NCBI GenBank assembly: GCA_036897095.1
Contig: JAYMSP010000351.1
Location: 1-56,463, forward strand
Source of the DNA: Plantago elongata
Taxonomy: Eukaryota; Streptophyta; Magnoliopsida; Lamiales; Plantaginaceae
Length of the DNA stretch: 56,463 nucleotides
Reading direction: 5' to 3'
The position numbers and the translations under genes were made by a program. Each line of letters opens with the position of its first letter. The stretch's first letter is position 1. The notes under the pieces were generated by a model that saw nothing but the letters and a program-made list of their open reading frames with translations, was not told the DNA's origin and ran no database searches. This document shows, one piece after another, positions 47,801 to 56,463 of this stretch.

Positions 47801-49132
47801 GCACGACCAGCTAGCTTGTGCCTATTTCAGTCCATAACCATACCATCACACTTGAACAAGTAATATTGTGCAATTGGTTATAAACTAGTAAATACTTGCA
47901 TGTGCTAGCAAAACCTGGCTCGCACGGACCAGCTAGTTTGTGCCTATTTCAGTCCGACATTTGTGTACGCAGGTCGCCTGTGCACCTACTCGCACCCTTG
48001 TCTCACTAGTTTCAGTACAAATCTTGAACAAGTAATATTGTGCAATTGATTATAAACTAGTAAATACTTGCATATGCTAGCAAAACCTGGCTCGCACGGA
48101 CCAGCTAGCTTGTGCCTATTTCAGTCCATAACCATACTATCACACTTGAACAGGTAATATTGTGCAATTGGTTATAAACTAGTAAATACTTGCATGTGCT
48201 AGCAAAACCTGGCTCGCACGGACCAGCTAGCTTGTGCCTATTTCAGTCCGACATTTGTGTACGCAGGTCGCCCGTACACCTACTCGCACTAGTTTCAGTA
48301 CAAATCTGGCCAGGATTTGCACCCCTGCGCGCTCCCGTAGAGAATTTTCCATAACCAAACCATCACACTTTAATAAGTAATAATGTGCAATTGGTTAGAA
48401 ACTAGTAAAAACTTTCATGTGCTAGCAGTGTGGATAAACCCACTTCCAACTTTAATCACTTACTCCTCACTAAACTAAGGTCCGTAATATATCAATTCGA
48501 AGCTCTATAGTAACTTACGACTATATATTCTGCTTACTTAATTAACGAATAATTAAGAAGTAGTCTCCTAGCAAACATACCCCACCACAAGGCATAGTTT
48601 ACCTCATCATTTTCTTCAAAACTTCCAACAAAAGTACCATAAACAATTGTACAAAATAGCCATGCTCTAACTTCAATTCTACTCTCAAGTATAATAGTAA
48701 AGAATAAGACAAGAGTTATGAGTAATGATGAAGGGACTGAGAAACAATTGTACAAAGGGATATAGAGGCACAAACAAAACAGTGTAATCGTAGTGTAGTT
48801 TGGGTGTTTGATGAAATGAGTGAGAGAAATAAAGCATCGATCGAAGTGAAAGAATATCGAGTGAATCGGAGATTGCAATGTTAGCAAGTAAGTATACCTG
48901 GACGAAGAGTCTCGATGTAGCGAAGCAATGTGTTATCCATTGCAGATTTGAAGAATTCATCATCGTCATCGTCATCGTCATTATGAAGCTTAAGATGAAG
49001 GGGTGAAATTAGTCGATTGGTGGTGGTAATCCTCCTAATGAAGGAAGGAACGAGAGATGATACTGCCATTGTGGATCGATGACTACTTATCTGGTAGGGG
49101 AATCGCACTGAAACTCTGACAACCATAGCCAT
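44869..49132 (-). CDS. Leucine carboxyl methyltransferase-family protein, 7 exons
   Basis: This is a complete minus-strand gene of 334 codons plus stop. Exons in transcript order: 49132-48898, 46434-46283, 46183-46063, 45762-45638, 45522-45394, 45309-45139, 44940-44869. All phases close and all introns are GT-AG. The product matches the plant SAM-dependent LCMT/PPM-type family (predicted O-methyltransferases). Landmarks are DPLFVDPYVECLLPPG after residue 78, ATRFIDDKLRD, the SAM-binding region VVLLTDGMDTRPYR at 130-143, the acidic-strand motif VVFDVSPQ at 151-158, GAKIPRSCLF and SIWILQGLPVPT. The C-terminus ends DADEDGFEEL. The first 50 residues are Ser/Arg/Thr-rich and poor in acidic residues, suggesting a chloroplast or mitochondrial leader, followed by a seven-Asp run. 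Met1 and Met22 are both plausible starts. The substrate is unknown; family membership does not prove it methylates PP2A. Confidence 0.93.
46957..48427. repeat. Composite tandem-repeat array in methyltransferase intron 1
   Basis: About 12 copies of a unit of about 88 bp (core GAACAAGTAATATTGTGCAA, then TTATAAACTAGTAAA and CTTGCATGTGCTAG) alternate irregularly with two other modules. One carries AAAACCTGGCTCGCACGG and GTGCCTATTTCAGTCC. The other carries GTACGCAGGTCGCC, CTACTCGCAC and CAGGATTTGCACC. The higher-order pattern suggests repeated unequal exchange. It lies wholly in the 2.46-kb first intron. Confidence 0.9.
48959..48982 (-). repeat. GAT/GAC microsatellite coding an Asp run in methyltransferase exon 1
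   Basis: A trinucleotide run (CAT/CGT on the plus strand) encodes seven consecutive Asp residues (52-58) between the leader and the mature protein. It is in frame, so length changes would only alter the Asp count. Confidence 0.85.
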
Positions 49133-49161
49133 TGATAATCGATAATGGCTCCTGTCCTCAG

Positions 49162-49172
49162 TTTTTATAAAT
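49162..49172 (-). promoter_or_regulatory. Possible TATA box of the methyltransferase gene
   Basis: On the minus strand TTTATAAAAAC lies about 30-40 bases before the first ATG. If it is the true TATA box, transcription would begin at or next to that ATG. This favours the second in-frame Met (codon 22) as the start for at least some transcripts. Confidence 0.35.
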
Positions 49173-49250
49173 TTTAAACATACTTAGTCTCATAAAAACT
49201 CTCAATTTTGGAGTGTCCAAAAAGCCTCTTTTTAATCCAAAAATCTATAT

Positions 49251-50287
49251 TTTAAAAGCCGGATCGGACCGGCCGGCCCGACCGGTTAAGCCGGGTAATC
49301 GGTACCCACCAGGTGGTTGTAGTGCACGAAACCGGGAAAAAGCCGTCTAGTGAAAAGCCGGTGGAAATCGGAGAACCAGGAACTGGCGAAACACCGACTT
49401 CCAGCGGCTATGAAAAAAATAAAAATTATAACTGTTGTTTCCTTCGTTTTTGGCCGAAAGATGCTATTTTCTTCTTGCACACGCCTTTTGATGATAATGA
49501 CCGAATTCAATCTCTCTTGTTGTGTACAAATCAAAGGAGCAGATATAAAATATGAAAGAATCAGGAAGAAGAAAGAACGTACAAGAAGAAAGGAATCAGG
49601 ATGAAGAAATGAGGCGGCATGAGGCATCAGGAAGAACAAGAAGAAATGAGGCAGCCTTTAGATAAATGAAGGAGAAAATGGGTGGAGCTGCTAGTATAGC
49701 CCAACCCATCTTCTAGGTTAAAAAGAAAAGAAACTTGAGTTAATTAATTACCTCACTCCCTTAAATTACCTTTAATTGTAATACAACTACCACCACTCTA
49801 CTTCTCCCGTATGCCCATCGTCTACCACTGCTTTTAATCTAGTTTAGTTTTGTTAGATAAATAATACTAGTACAATTATTTACACCTAAATAATAGTAAA
49901 TTGTAATTTAAGAATAGTTAAAATAATTATTACAATGCTTCGTACGAAATTACACATAATTTATATGAATCGAACTATACTTAAAAATAATTGAATATGT
50001 ACACACTAAATTGAAACGAACTGATAAGATGGACGAATATACGTTCTTAGAAAAAATTAGAATATATAGTACCACTTTATTTATATATGGACTTTCCTAC
50101 TTATATTCAATTATTATGTTGCATATTTAATTTTCAATTTGAGTAATTATAGTAAGAAATGAATATAATTATTATTATAATGTAATACTGGCTCAAACCG
50201 TTCAAAAAAGGCCCAACCAACCCGACCCTGGTCCGACCTTTTTTTAGGGGTGACCGGCTTAACTGTTCGGCCCGACTTTTAATTGAT
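49251..50287. mobile_element. Possible decayed TIR element with GC-rich ends
   Basis: The left edge (TTAAAAGCCGG, then CGACCGGTTAAGCCGG) resembles the reverse complement of the right edge (TTAAAAGTCGG, then GAACAGTTAAGCCGG). Both stand out as GC-rich islands in AT-rich DNA, as in plant hAT subterminal regions. No coding region or target duplication was confirmed. Low confidence. Confidence 0.3.
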
Positions 50288-50480
50288 AGCCAAAAATTAC
50301 CTAATTTTTACATTGCGACGATTTTAGATCTCACAGGTCATATAAACAGAATTGCCCGGGTCAAATAAATTGTTAATTTCAGTTTTTTTTTCCCGTTTTC
50401 ATAGTTTCTATTCCCTTTTCTCTCCACCAGAACAAAACCCTAGATCGCAATTCGAACACGAAGACTCAGAGAACGATCAA

Positions 50481-52860
50481 ATGGCGGCTATCATTAGACA
50501 GTTGAGTTCGAACACGAAGGAGTCTAGCTCGATTTTGATTTCTTCTGGATTTCAACAGATAACTTGCTCGATTTAGTTTTTCGATTTTGTTTTTAGTGTT
50601 TTGGTTGCTTGATATTTGTTAGAACATCTTTAAGGTTGCGATTCGAACAACTTGAACGCGTATTGATTCGTTAATAGTATTTTTTAATTTTCTGGTGATT
50701 GCTCAATTTTGTTGCTCGATTTCGGTGATCGAAGGCGGCAATTGCTCGGTTTTTTGTTGCTCGATTGTTGTTAGATTAACTTCGTTTCGTAGTTGCTTCG
50801 TCTTTAGTTAATTCCAGTGATTTTAACCTTCTCTTCATCGTGTTTTTTCTAGTAGGATTTTTAATGGATGAATTGAATGCTAATACTACAATCATGTTCA
50901 TCGCAATCCTGTTTCCGGCATGGGTAAGTGCTTTTTGTGGAAACTGTCTAGGTTTTAGTAGTAGTTGTCTAGTTTTTACGATGTATCATCTACCTGTTAT
51001 GAATTTCAGCTTTGATGTGTGGTTGTGTACAACGTATATGATTTTTTTGCAGGAATATATTGTTTGTTTGATTTCTTGAATTTTTTGAGTGAAATAGTCT
51101 AGTTTTTAACTTCTATTGTCTAGTTTTAAAGTTTCTCTGCTTATGGTTGATTTTTCGTCTACTGTTTGATAAGTTTTGTGCAGTTGTTTAAAACAGTTTA
51201 GTTCTAACCTTGTATTTTCTAGTTTTTTTTATGTCTTAGCTTTTTATGTTTACAGTTCTGCAATATGTACAGTTTTAATATGTTTTCGTCTACTTTTTTG
51301 TTTGGTAATGATTGACAACAGATTACTAATAAGAGTGTCAAAGGACGTAAGCCAATGATTGTTCCCAAGGCTCCCAAGCAAAGGGTGATGCAGCCTAAAC
51401 GCAATAAGTTAGGCCTCGTCGTTGCTAATATTGCACCTGAAGAAATAGACAATACGGTGCGTCACAATCAGAACACTGTTGAAGTTGAGTTAGGAGTTAA
51501 GAAAGAATACAAGCCTGGGGCTTCGGTTAATTGATGTTTGAGCTGGTGGAGAAACTAAATGAAACTCAAAGACGGAATGTAAAAGAGATTGGGTTCGGGG
51601 GGTTTACTTGAGTTGCACATTAATATTGTCTCATTGGGTATCGTATCGTGGCTGATGGAGAGGTTTAACGGATCCAGCCGACTTCAGACGATAGGTGATA
51701 AGAAGTACCATATCACTGCCGAAGATGTGCAAGATATTTTTCTTCTTCCTAGGAAGCTAGGTTTCCCAGTGAAGTTATGTAAACAGAATATAAGAAATCC
51801 TAATAAGAAAGATCTTGCTTATGAGGCTAATTTCCAGCTGAGGAGAAAGTGGAGGGCTAAGTTTGATATTTTAGATCAAAAGGCCGATGTGAAGCTTACC
51901 TCTGTCTTGAAGGTATTGTCTAGTTTTTCATGTATTACAACTTTTTTGTGAATATGTTTAGTTTTAATATCTATTTCTCTATTTTTGTACCATCATTTGT
52001 TTAGTTTTAGTTTTTTAAAGTGTTCTGAATAATTGTCTAGTTTTTCAATATGTCAAGTTTTTAATGCATTACTACTTTTTATAAGAAATTTGTCTAGGAT
52101 TTTACACCTATTCTCTAGTTTTACATCTTTTTGTCTAGTTTTATAATTTGCCACAACTTGGTGTGAAAGTATTTAGTTTTTAACATTTATTATTTAGTTT
52201 CTAATGCATTATAACTTTTTGTAAGAAATTGTCTAGTTTTATAATTGTTCTTTAGTTTTCAACATCTAGTATTTAGTATTTAATGTTGTTACAACTTGGT
52301 ATGAAAGTGTCTAGTTCTTAACATCTATTATATAGTTTTTAATGTATTTTTTTTTTTAGTTTTTAACATTTTATCTCACTTCTGATGTGTGTGAAGGTGT
52401 TGTTGAGTTTAACGGATTGTGGGGATGATTTTAAAAGACTTTTTTGTGTTGTATGTCTGCGGCATCTTCCGAGTACCAACATCAGAACATACTATGGACA
52501 TGAGACTTGTTAGTCAAGTTGAGAGAGTAACTTCAATACGCAATGTGGACTGATGTGGTTTTGTATTTGATACTTTGGATGATGTAGTTGCGAATACAAG
52601 TCAACTACGCAAAACTAAATTCATGATTGTATACTAGTGCTTGTACTGGCTTACCTCCATAGATTCCCATGTAAAGGGAGTGCTGATCATGTTCACTTCC
52701 CCTTATTCAACATTGGACAGTGAAGAAGTCAGATTGATAATGTGGTGAGCATGTACAATTAGATGTTGAAGATTGACTTTCCAAGTTTCAATCTTGATTT
52801 AACATAAGCTGAAGCAGCTCTCCAAGGTGCCAGGGATATTGTAGTTTGGTGTCCTGATGC
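50481..52860 (+). pseudogene. Broken gene of a plant-specific family (Ulp1-like/plant mobile domain associated)
   Basis: A leader with AAACCCTAG near 50436 precedes an ATG at 50481. An exon-like stretch opens after CAG at 51321 and runs about 70 codons (VPKAPKQRVMQPKRN). The next stretch reads FELVEKLNETQRRNVKEIGF, then changes frame at a run of six Gs near 51599 into GGLLELHINI, SWLMERFNGSSRLQTI and HITAEDVQDIFLLPRKLGF (to about 51910). After an intron-like region, 52400-52735 reads TDCGDDFKRLFVL, FRVPTSEHTMDMR and GFVFDTLDDVVANTSQLRKT across frames. The IGFGGLL...WL...F and IT-x-EDV-x-x-x-LP patterns recall plant proteins containing plant mobile domain or Ulp1-type regions, a family often carried by mobile elements. 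Two frame breaks argue for a pseudogene. The exact family is uncertain. Confidence 0.5.
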
Positions 52861-53880
52861 AAGTATTAGGTTCTAATTTTATAGATTTATTGTGCAGTTT
52901 TTAGTATGTATTGTCTAGTTTTTACAACATATCGTCTAGTTATGTAACTATATTGTCTAGTCTTGAGTATGTATCGTCTAGTTTTTACAATATATTTTCT
53001 AGCTTTGTAACTATATTGTCTAGTAATAATGATCTTGTTTAGTTTTATTATTTGTACATGAATTTCATTTGGTGTAATTTATATTGTCTAGTTTTTACAT
53101 TATATTATCTAGTTTATAAAATAAATTATTTAGTTTTTACATGATATTAAATTTACACTATTGTTTAGTTTTTACGTTATATTGTCTAGTTTTTATTTGA
53201 CCCGTTTTTAGTGAATCCGGGTCAAAAGATCCGCGAAAAATCATCTAAAGTCAAGTTGCGAAAAAAATGTATAATTGTCTTGTTTTTCCATTTGGAGGGG
53301 ACTTTCCGAACTCTCCAAAATATAGAGGTTTCTCGCAAGACGAACTCTGTTAAATAAATTAAAGAGGGAATCAATAATCGGAAGGAAGGAAGGACCAATC
53401 GAGCGTCTTATTTTTTACATTTTACGCACTCTCCTAATAAATAAATACTATAAGTCTCATAAAATCCCCCTCCATTTAGAGAGTCCGGAGAGATCCCTTA
53501 AGTTTTAACACATATTATCTAGTTTTATATACATAGCATGTGTTTTTAGTTTTTATCAATATTTATCTAGTTTTTCATATTATATTTTTATATTGTGCAT
53601 TTGTATTAAACCGTCTAATGTTTAGTATGTATTTTCTAGTTTTTACAACATATTATCTAGTTTTGTAACTATATTGTCTAGTTTTATAAGTGATCTTGTT
53701 TAGTTTTATTACTTGTACAAGAATTTCATTTGGTGTAATCATATTGTCTAGTTTTTACATTATATTGTCTAGTGTATAAAATGAATTATTTAGTTTTTGC
53801 ATGATATTAAATTTACACTATTGTTTAGTTTTTACATTATATTGTCTAGTTTTTACTTGACCCGTTTTTAATGAATCCGA
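50940..53880 (+). repeat. Dispersed GTCTAGTTTTTA motif field
   Basis: The exact 12-mer GTCTAGTTTTTA occurs at 50967, 51097, 52913, 52976, 53086, 53184, 53746 and 53844. Many one- or two-base variants (TTTAGTTTTTA, TCTAGTTTTAC, TCTAGTTTTTC) lie between, always on the plus strand and with irregular 30-100 base spacing. It avoids the exon-like stretches at 51321-51910 and 52400-52860. Confidence 0.85.
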
Positions 53881-54015
53881 GTCAAAAGATCCGCGAAAAA
53901 TCATATAAAGTCAAGTTGCAAAAAAATGTATATTGTCTAATTTTACCATTTGGAGGGAACTTTCAAGACTCTCCAAAATGTAGGGTCTCTCGCAAGACGG
54001 ACTCATAAATAAATT
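52900..54015 (+). repeat. Direct repeat of about 400 bp in two copies
   Basis: 52900-53360 and 53621-54015 are diverged copies of one segment. Both contain TTTAGTATGTATT, CATTTGGTGTAAT, TGCATGATATTAAATT or its one-base variant, GACCCGTTTTTA, AAAAGATCCGCGAAAAATCA and ACTCTCCAAAAT, then TCTCGCAAGACG. The spacer 53361-53620 carries a GGAAGGAAGGAAGGA run near 53379. Origin unknown; possibly a duplicated transposon end. Confidence 0.8.
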
Positions 54016-54585
54016 ATTAGATTAGATTAAATTACTATTGGAGTATCAGTAGTAGTAGTAGACTAGTAGTACTACCCATATATTATATTTGCATTAGGGT
54101 CTGATTGGTTTGATTATGCGTTTGTCTCGGTCAAACTTTATAATCAAAGCTCGAAAAATGAAACGCAACATTAGATGTAGTTTGACCTAATTTTGCATTT
54201 ATAAATGAGTAATTTGTTCGATGTATTGTTATGCGTTTTAAATGTTTATTTCATGTCCGAAATACACTTTCCGGAACACATTTGATGTTTGGTACACACA
54301 CGTTTGGGCTTGTGGGGCCTATTATTTTGTGTGGATAGTGACATTATGCACTCGAATTGCATATAGTGTTTGGTCAATGCATTTGTGATTCACATATCTT
54401 CTTTCATTTACGAAAATAAAAACAACTTTTACGAAACACGCTCGATTTAAACACGAAGATTAGTAACATAATGTGGCGAGTAAAATTTTGCAGCAGCTTA
54501 ACTACATCGGAATTGAATTAGAGACAACACATACTTAAATATCGATTACAAAGTAGTTTACTTAATAGCCAATCGAACTGATTAC
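54016..54585. other. Intergenic, no gene recognised
   Basis: AT-rich sequence with a short AGT trinucleotide run near 54046-54060. A TCTGATTGGTTTGATTATGC block near 54101 and a GTGTTTGGTCAATGC block near 54367 resemble MITE ends, but I could not pair them convincingly. Confidence 0.4.
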
Positions 54586-54833
54586 TCAAACAAAGAAGAA
54601 CCAAGTGAGGAAAATGAATCCTACTACAAAGACGATGTAAACGAAACTGTTTGTGGTCGGAGAGCTTCAACTGTAGAGCTTTGTGCAGTGATGTTCACGT
54701 TTGTGTCTCGGGTGTTTATGGCCAAATTCCGTAGAACAGAACTGCTGACACTTTCTTCCGGATTAGCTTCCATCTGAGAGACTTCATCGACAGTAGTTGA
54801 ACGGAGAGACATTTCTCTTTGCAGATGACAGAG
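54586..54833 (-). pseudogene. Out-of-reach 3' part of the GRF gene: linker and membrane-tail-like segment
   Basis: After the TAA at 54836-54834 the same frame continues to 54624 with a Ser/Thr/Glu-rich stretch (MSLRSTTVDEVSQMEANPEE). In another frame, 54645-54586 encodes FVYIVFVVGFIFLTWFFFV and then a stop, a textbook C-terminal membrane anchor. Short plant GRF-finger proteins often end in such an anchor. Reaching it here would require passing a stop and a frame change, so decay or an unseen splice is implied. Confidence 0.5.
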
Positions 54834-55174
54834 TTAAAGCGTTGTTTCTTCAAGTTGAGCCTTCATCCATCTGTTTGCATTTCTCAACCTAAGTATGATC
54901 GTACGGTATCTCCCCAACAAGGCTTCGTCAATCCACTGCCAGAAATCACATCCTCCGGCGTTCTAAAATCGAATTGGTGGTAGGAATCCAAGATTTAGTG
55001 AACAAGATTTTCAGATCGACTGTTAAAGGATTGAATTCGAGGTTGAGAAGAACTGAAATATACCTGGTAATTGCTGCATTTGATGAAGCGGCGGTAGGGA
55101 TTTGGATCGGTGTTGGACGTGAATTGTCGCTCACCAGCTCCACAAGCATGAATTCTACCATGTCCCTGACTCAT
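54834..55174 (-). CDS. Short GRF-type zinc-finger protein, 2 exons (possibly truncated)
   Basis: Exon 1 is 55174-55064 (37 codons) and exon 2 is 54962-54834 (42 codons plus TAA); the GT-AG intron keeps phase. The 79-residue product has a GRF zinc-finger pattern: IHACG at 8-12, TSNTDPNPYRRFIKC at 19-33 and GGCDFWQWID at 40-49, with His9, Cys11, Cys33 and Cys42 as likely zinc ligands. A basic helix NANRWMKAQLEETTL follows. GRF fingers bind single-stranded nucleic acid in APE2, TOP3A and NEIL3, but the many short plant copies are functionally obscure. The same frame stays open past the TAA down to 54624, and a hydrophobic tail-like segment sits at 54645-54586 in another frame. The stop may therefore be a secondary truncation. 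Confidence 0.72.
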
Positions 55175-56177
55175 TACTAGAGATTGAAGAGTACGAATTA
55201 GGGTAGTGAGTGTTGAAGAAAGTGGTTGACTTTGTGTAGGAATTTTGGGGTTTTTATGAAACCCTAATTGATTTTCCCACCAAAAAATTGATGGAGACCT
55301 CTCTTTTTGGCGCCAGATTAGAAATTGGAGGCAAAAAGAATCTATTTGATGTATTTGTGTATTAGGTTATGTTTTAAAATGTCGGGTACGAATGTCACGA
55401 TCATAATGATCAACGGCCTTAGACTCATTTTGAACAATGTAGGTTAGACCGAATCGTGTGTTTTCGTTTGTACATGTTTACAGTTATAGAATAATGAACA
55501 ATCAAACCACCATGCCCATCAATTTAATCGGAGCACACTAGGTAATTACTCTGACCAAGATTTAGTTACTTGTATTGAATGATTTCAACAAGTTGAATTT
55601 CGTACTTTCGAAATGGAATATGTCATGCATACTATGGATTTGTTGACTAGTCGGTTGTATTCACGAATACATATGTTCGTTTGAGTACGAAAAAATGTAA
55701 GACTTTTTTTTTGACTAAGCTGACTAAGAATTTGAATTCCATATATTTGAAATTAGATGTCATGAAAAACCGATTACTAATTAATCGGTTTGGTTGGTGT
55801 TTTCACACGAATAAATTGTGTGAAGTCTTTTCTATTATACGTTCGATTTCTTCCGACTAATTCTTCGACTCCTTACTTGTTCATCCAACTATACATATAG
55901 TCAGTAATAATACATGTCAATCGGAAATGGACACAATTTTGCCACTATCGAAGAGATCAAATGATGGCTCCCATGGAAAGTTGTGAAGTCTTTTCATTCA
56001 ATTGGCCAAATGATGCATTGTATTTTTTTATACAATTAGAACTCTAGTTTCTAGAAGAATCTTCGGTTCTTGATAATTACAACTTAGCTTTTCTTCTACT
56101 CTCACTTCTCACTTCTCACTTAACTCACCAGTAGAAATTAAGAGACGAACTTGACAGTGGAGATCGGCGACATAGAA
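55175..56177. other. Intergenic region upstream of the GRF gene
   Basis: AT-rich sequence. AAACCCTAATTG at 55259-55270 may be a leader or promoter telo-box in the wrong orientation for the GRF gene. No other coding frame or element was recognised. Confidence 0.4.
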
Positions 56178-56463
56178 TGTTAGGAATATCTGTTAGTATT
56201 TTTGATCAATCACCATATGACTTATCTTTATTATAAAAAGGTGACTAGTACTCTTAGTTCACTTGAACATTGTAAAAGAGGAAATCACTTAGTATGTTAG
56301 TCTAGTTACACTTGTATTAGGATTATTAGGTCTCTGAATGTGATTTTATATTTTGAGAAGGCCATGAAGAAGGATCCTAGCAACGGTTTTAATCGAAGAT
56401 TTGAAGACTGAAGATTGCACAAGTTTGATAAAGACATAAGGGTTAGTCTCCTCAGATAGACTA
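56178..56463 (+). repeat. Second copy of the copia LTR, cut by the window end
   Basis: From TGTTAGGAATATCTGTTAG to the last base, the sequence matches the LTR at 7672 onward with scattered substitutions and small indels; shared blocks include GGTGACTAGTACTCTTAG and GGCCATGAAGAAGGATCCTA. No polypurine tract precedes it (CGACATAGAA does), so it is the 5' LTR of another element or a solo LTR, in the same orientation as the first. Confidence 0.92.

Noticed and set aside
46957..48427. Regular repeats resembling a CRISPR array
   Set aside because: Units are tandem, diverged and without unique spacers, in plant nuclear DNA; it is a satellite-like array.
48534..48981. Overlapping minus-strand frames of about 100-117 codons next to methyltransferase exon 1
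   Set aside because: Hydrophobic low-complexity readings of intron 1; the spliced frame is explained by exon 1 alone.

Overview
The window is plant nuclear DNA, most likely from a eudicot. It is AT-rich, its genes are split by many GT-AG introns, and degraded transposons lie between and inside them. No bacterial or organellar signature is visible. The species cannot be named from the sequence alone.

Layout. 1-9110 is the 3' part of a decayed Ty1/copia-type LTR retrotransposon: pol remnant, a long downstream extra gene region containing intron-like segments, a polypurine tract and a 1.44-kb 3' LTR. 9590-10940 is a LINE-derived remnant (zinc-binding tail and RNase H). 11035-11818 is an AT-rich element with terminal inverted repeats, directly upstream of the main gene.

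11957-41287 (+) is a complete GCN1 (ILITYHIA-type) translational activator gene. I could thread 60 exons in a single open frame of 2640 codons plus stop. Every junction keeps phase; 57 of 59 introns are GT-AG and two are GC-AG. Several introns carry MITE, SINE-like and LINE insertions.

41288-44868 is intergenic: a duplicated segment around a small MITE, a diverged inverted-repeat family, and a hAT-type element with an 8-bp target duplication. 44869-49132 (-) is an intact seven-exon gene for a leucine-carboxyl-methyltransferase-family protein with a likely organelle-targeting leader. Its 2.5-kb first intron holds a composite tandem-repeat array. 49250-50290 is a possible decayed TIR element. 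50481-52860 (+) is a broken gene of a plant-specific family often linked to mobile elements. It lies in DNA (50940-53880) peppered with the word GTCTAGTTTTTA and followed by a roughly 400-bp direct repeat. 54586-55174 (-) is a short GRF zinc-finger gene, possibly truncated by a stop codon. At 56178 a second copy of the same LTR as at 7672 begins, in the same orientation, and runs off the window.

The three clear host genes (GCN1, methyltransferase, GRF zinc finger) show no operon-like or pathway relationship. They are ordinary neighbours separated by transposon debris.
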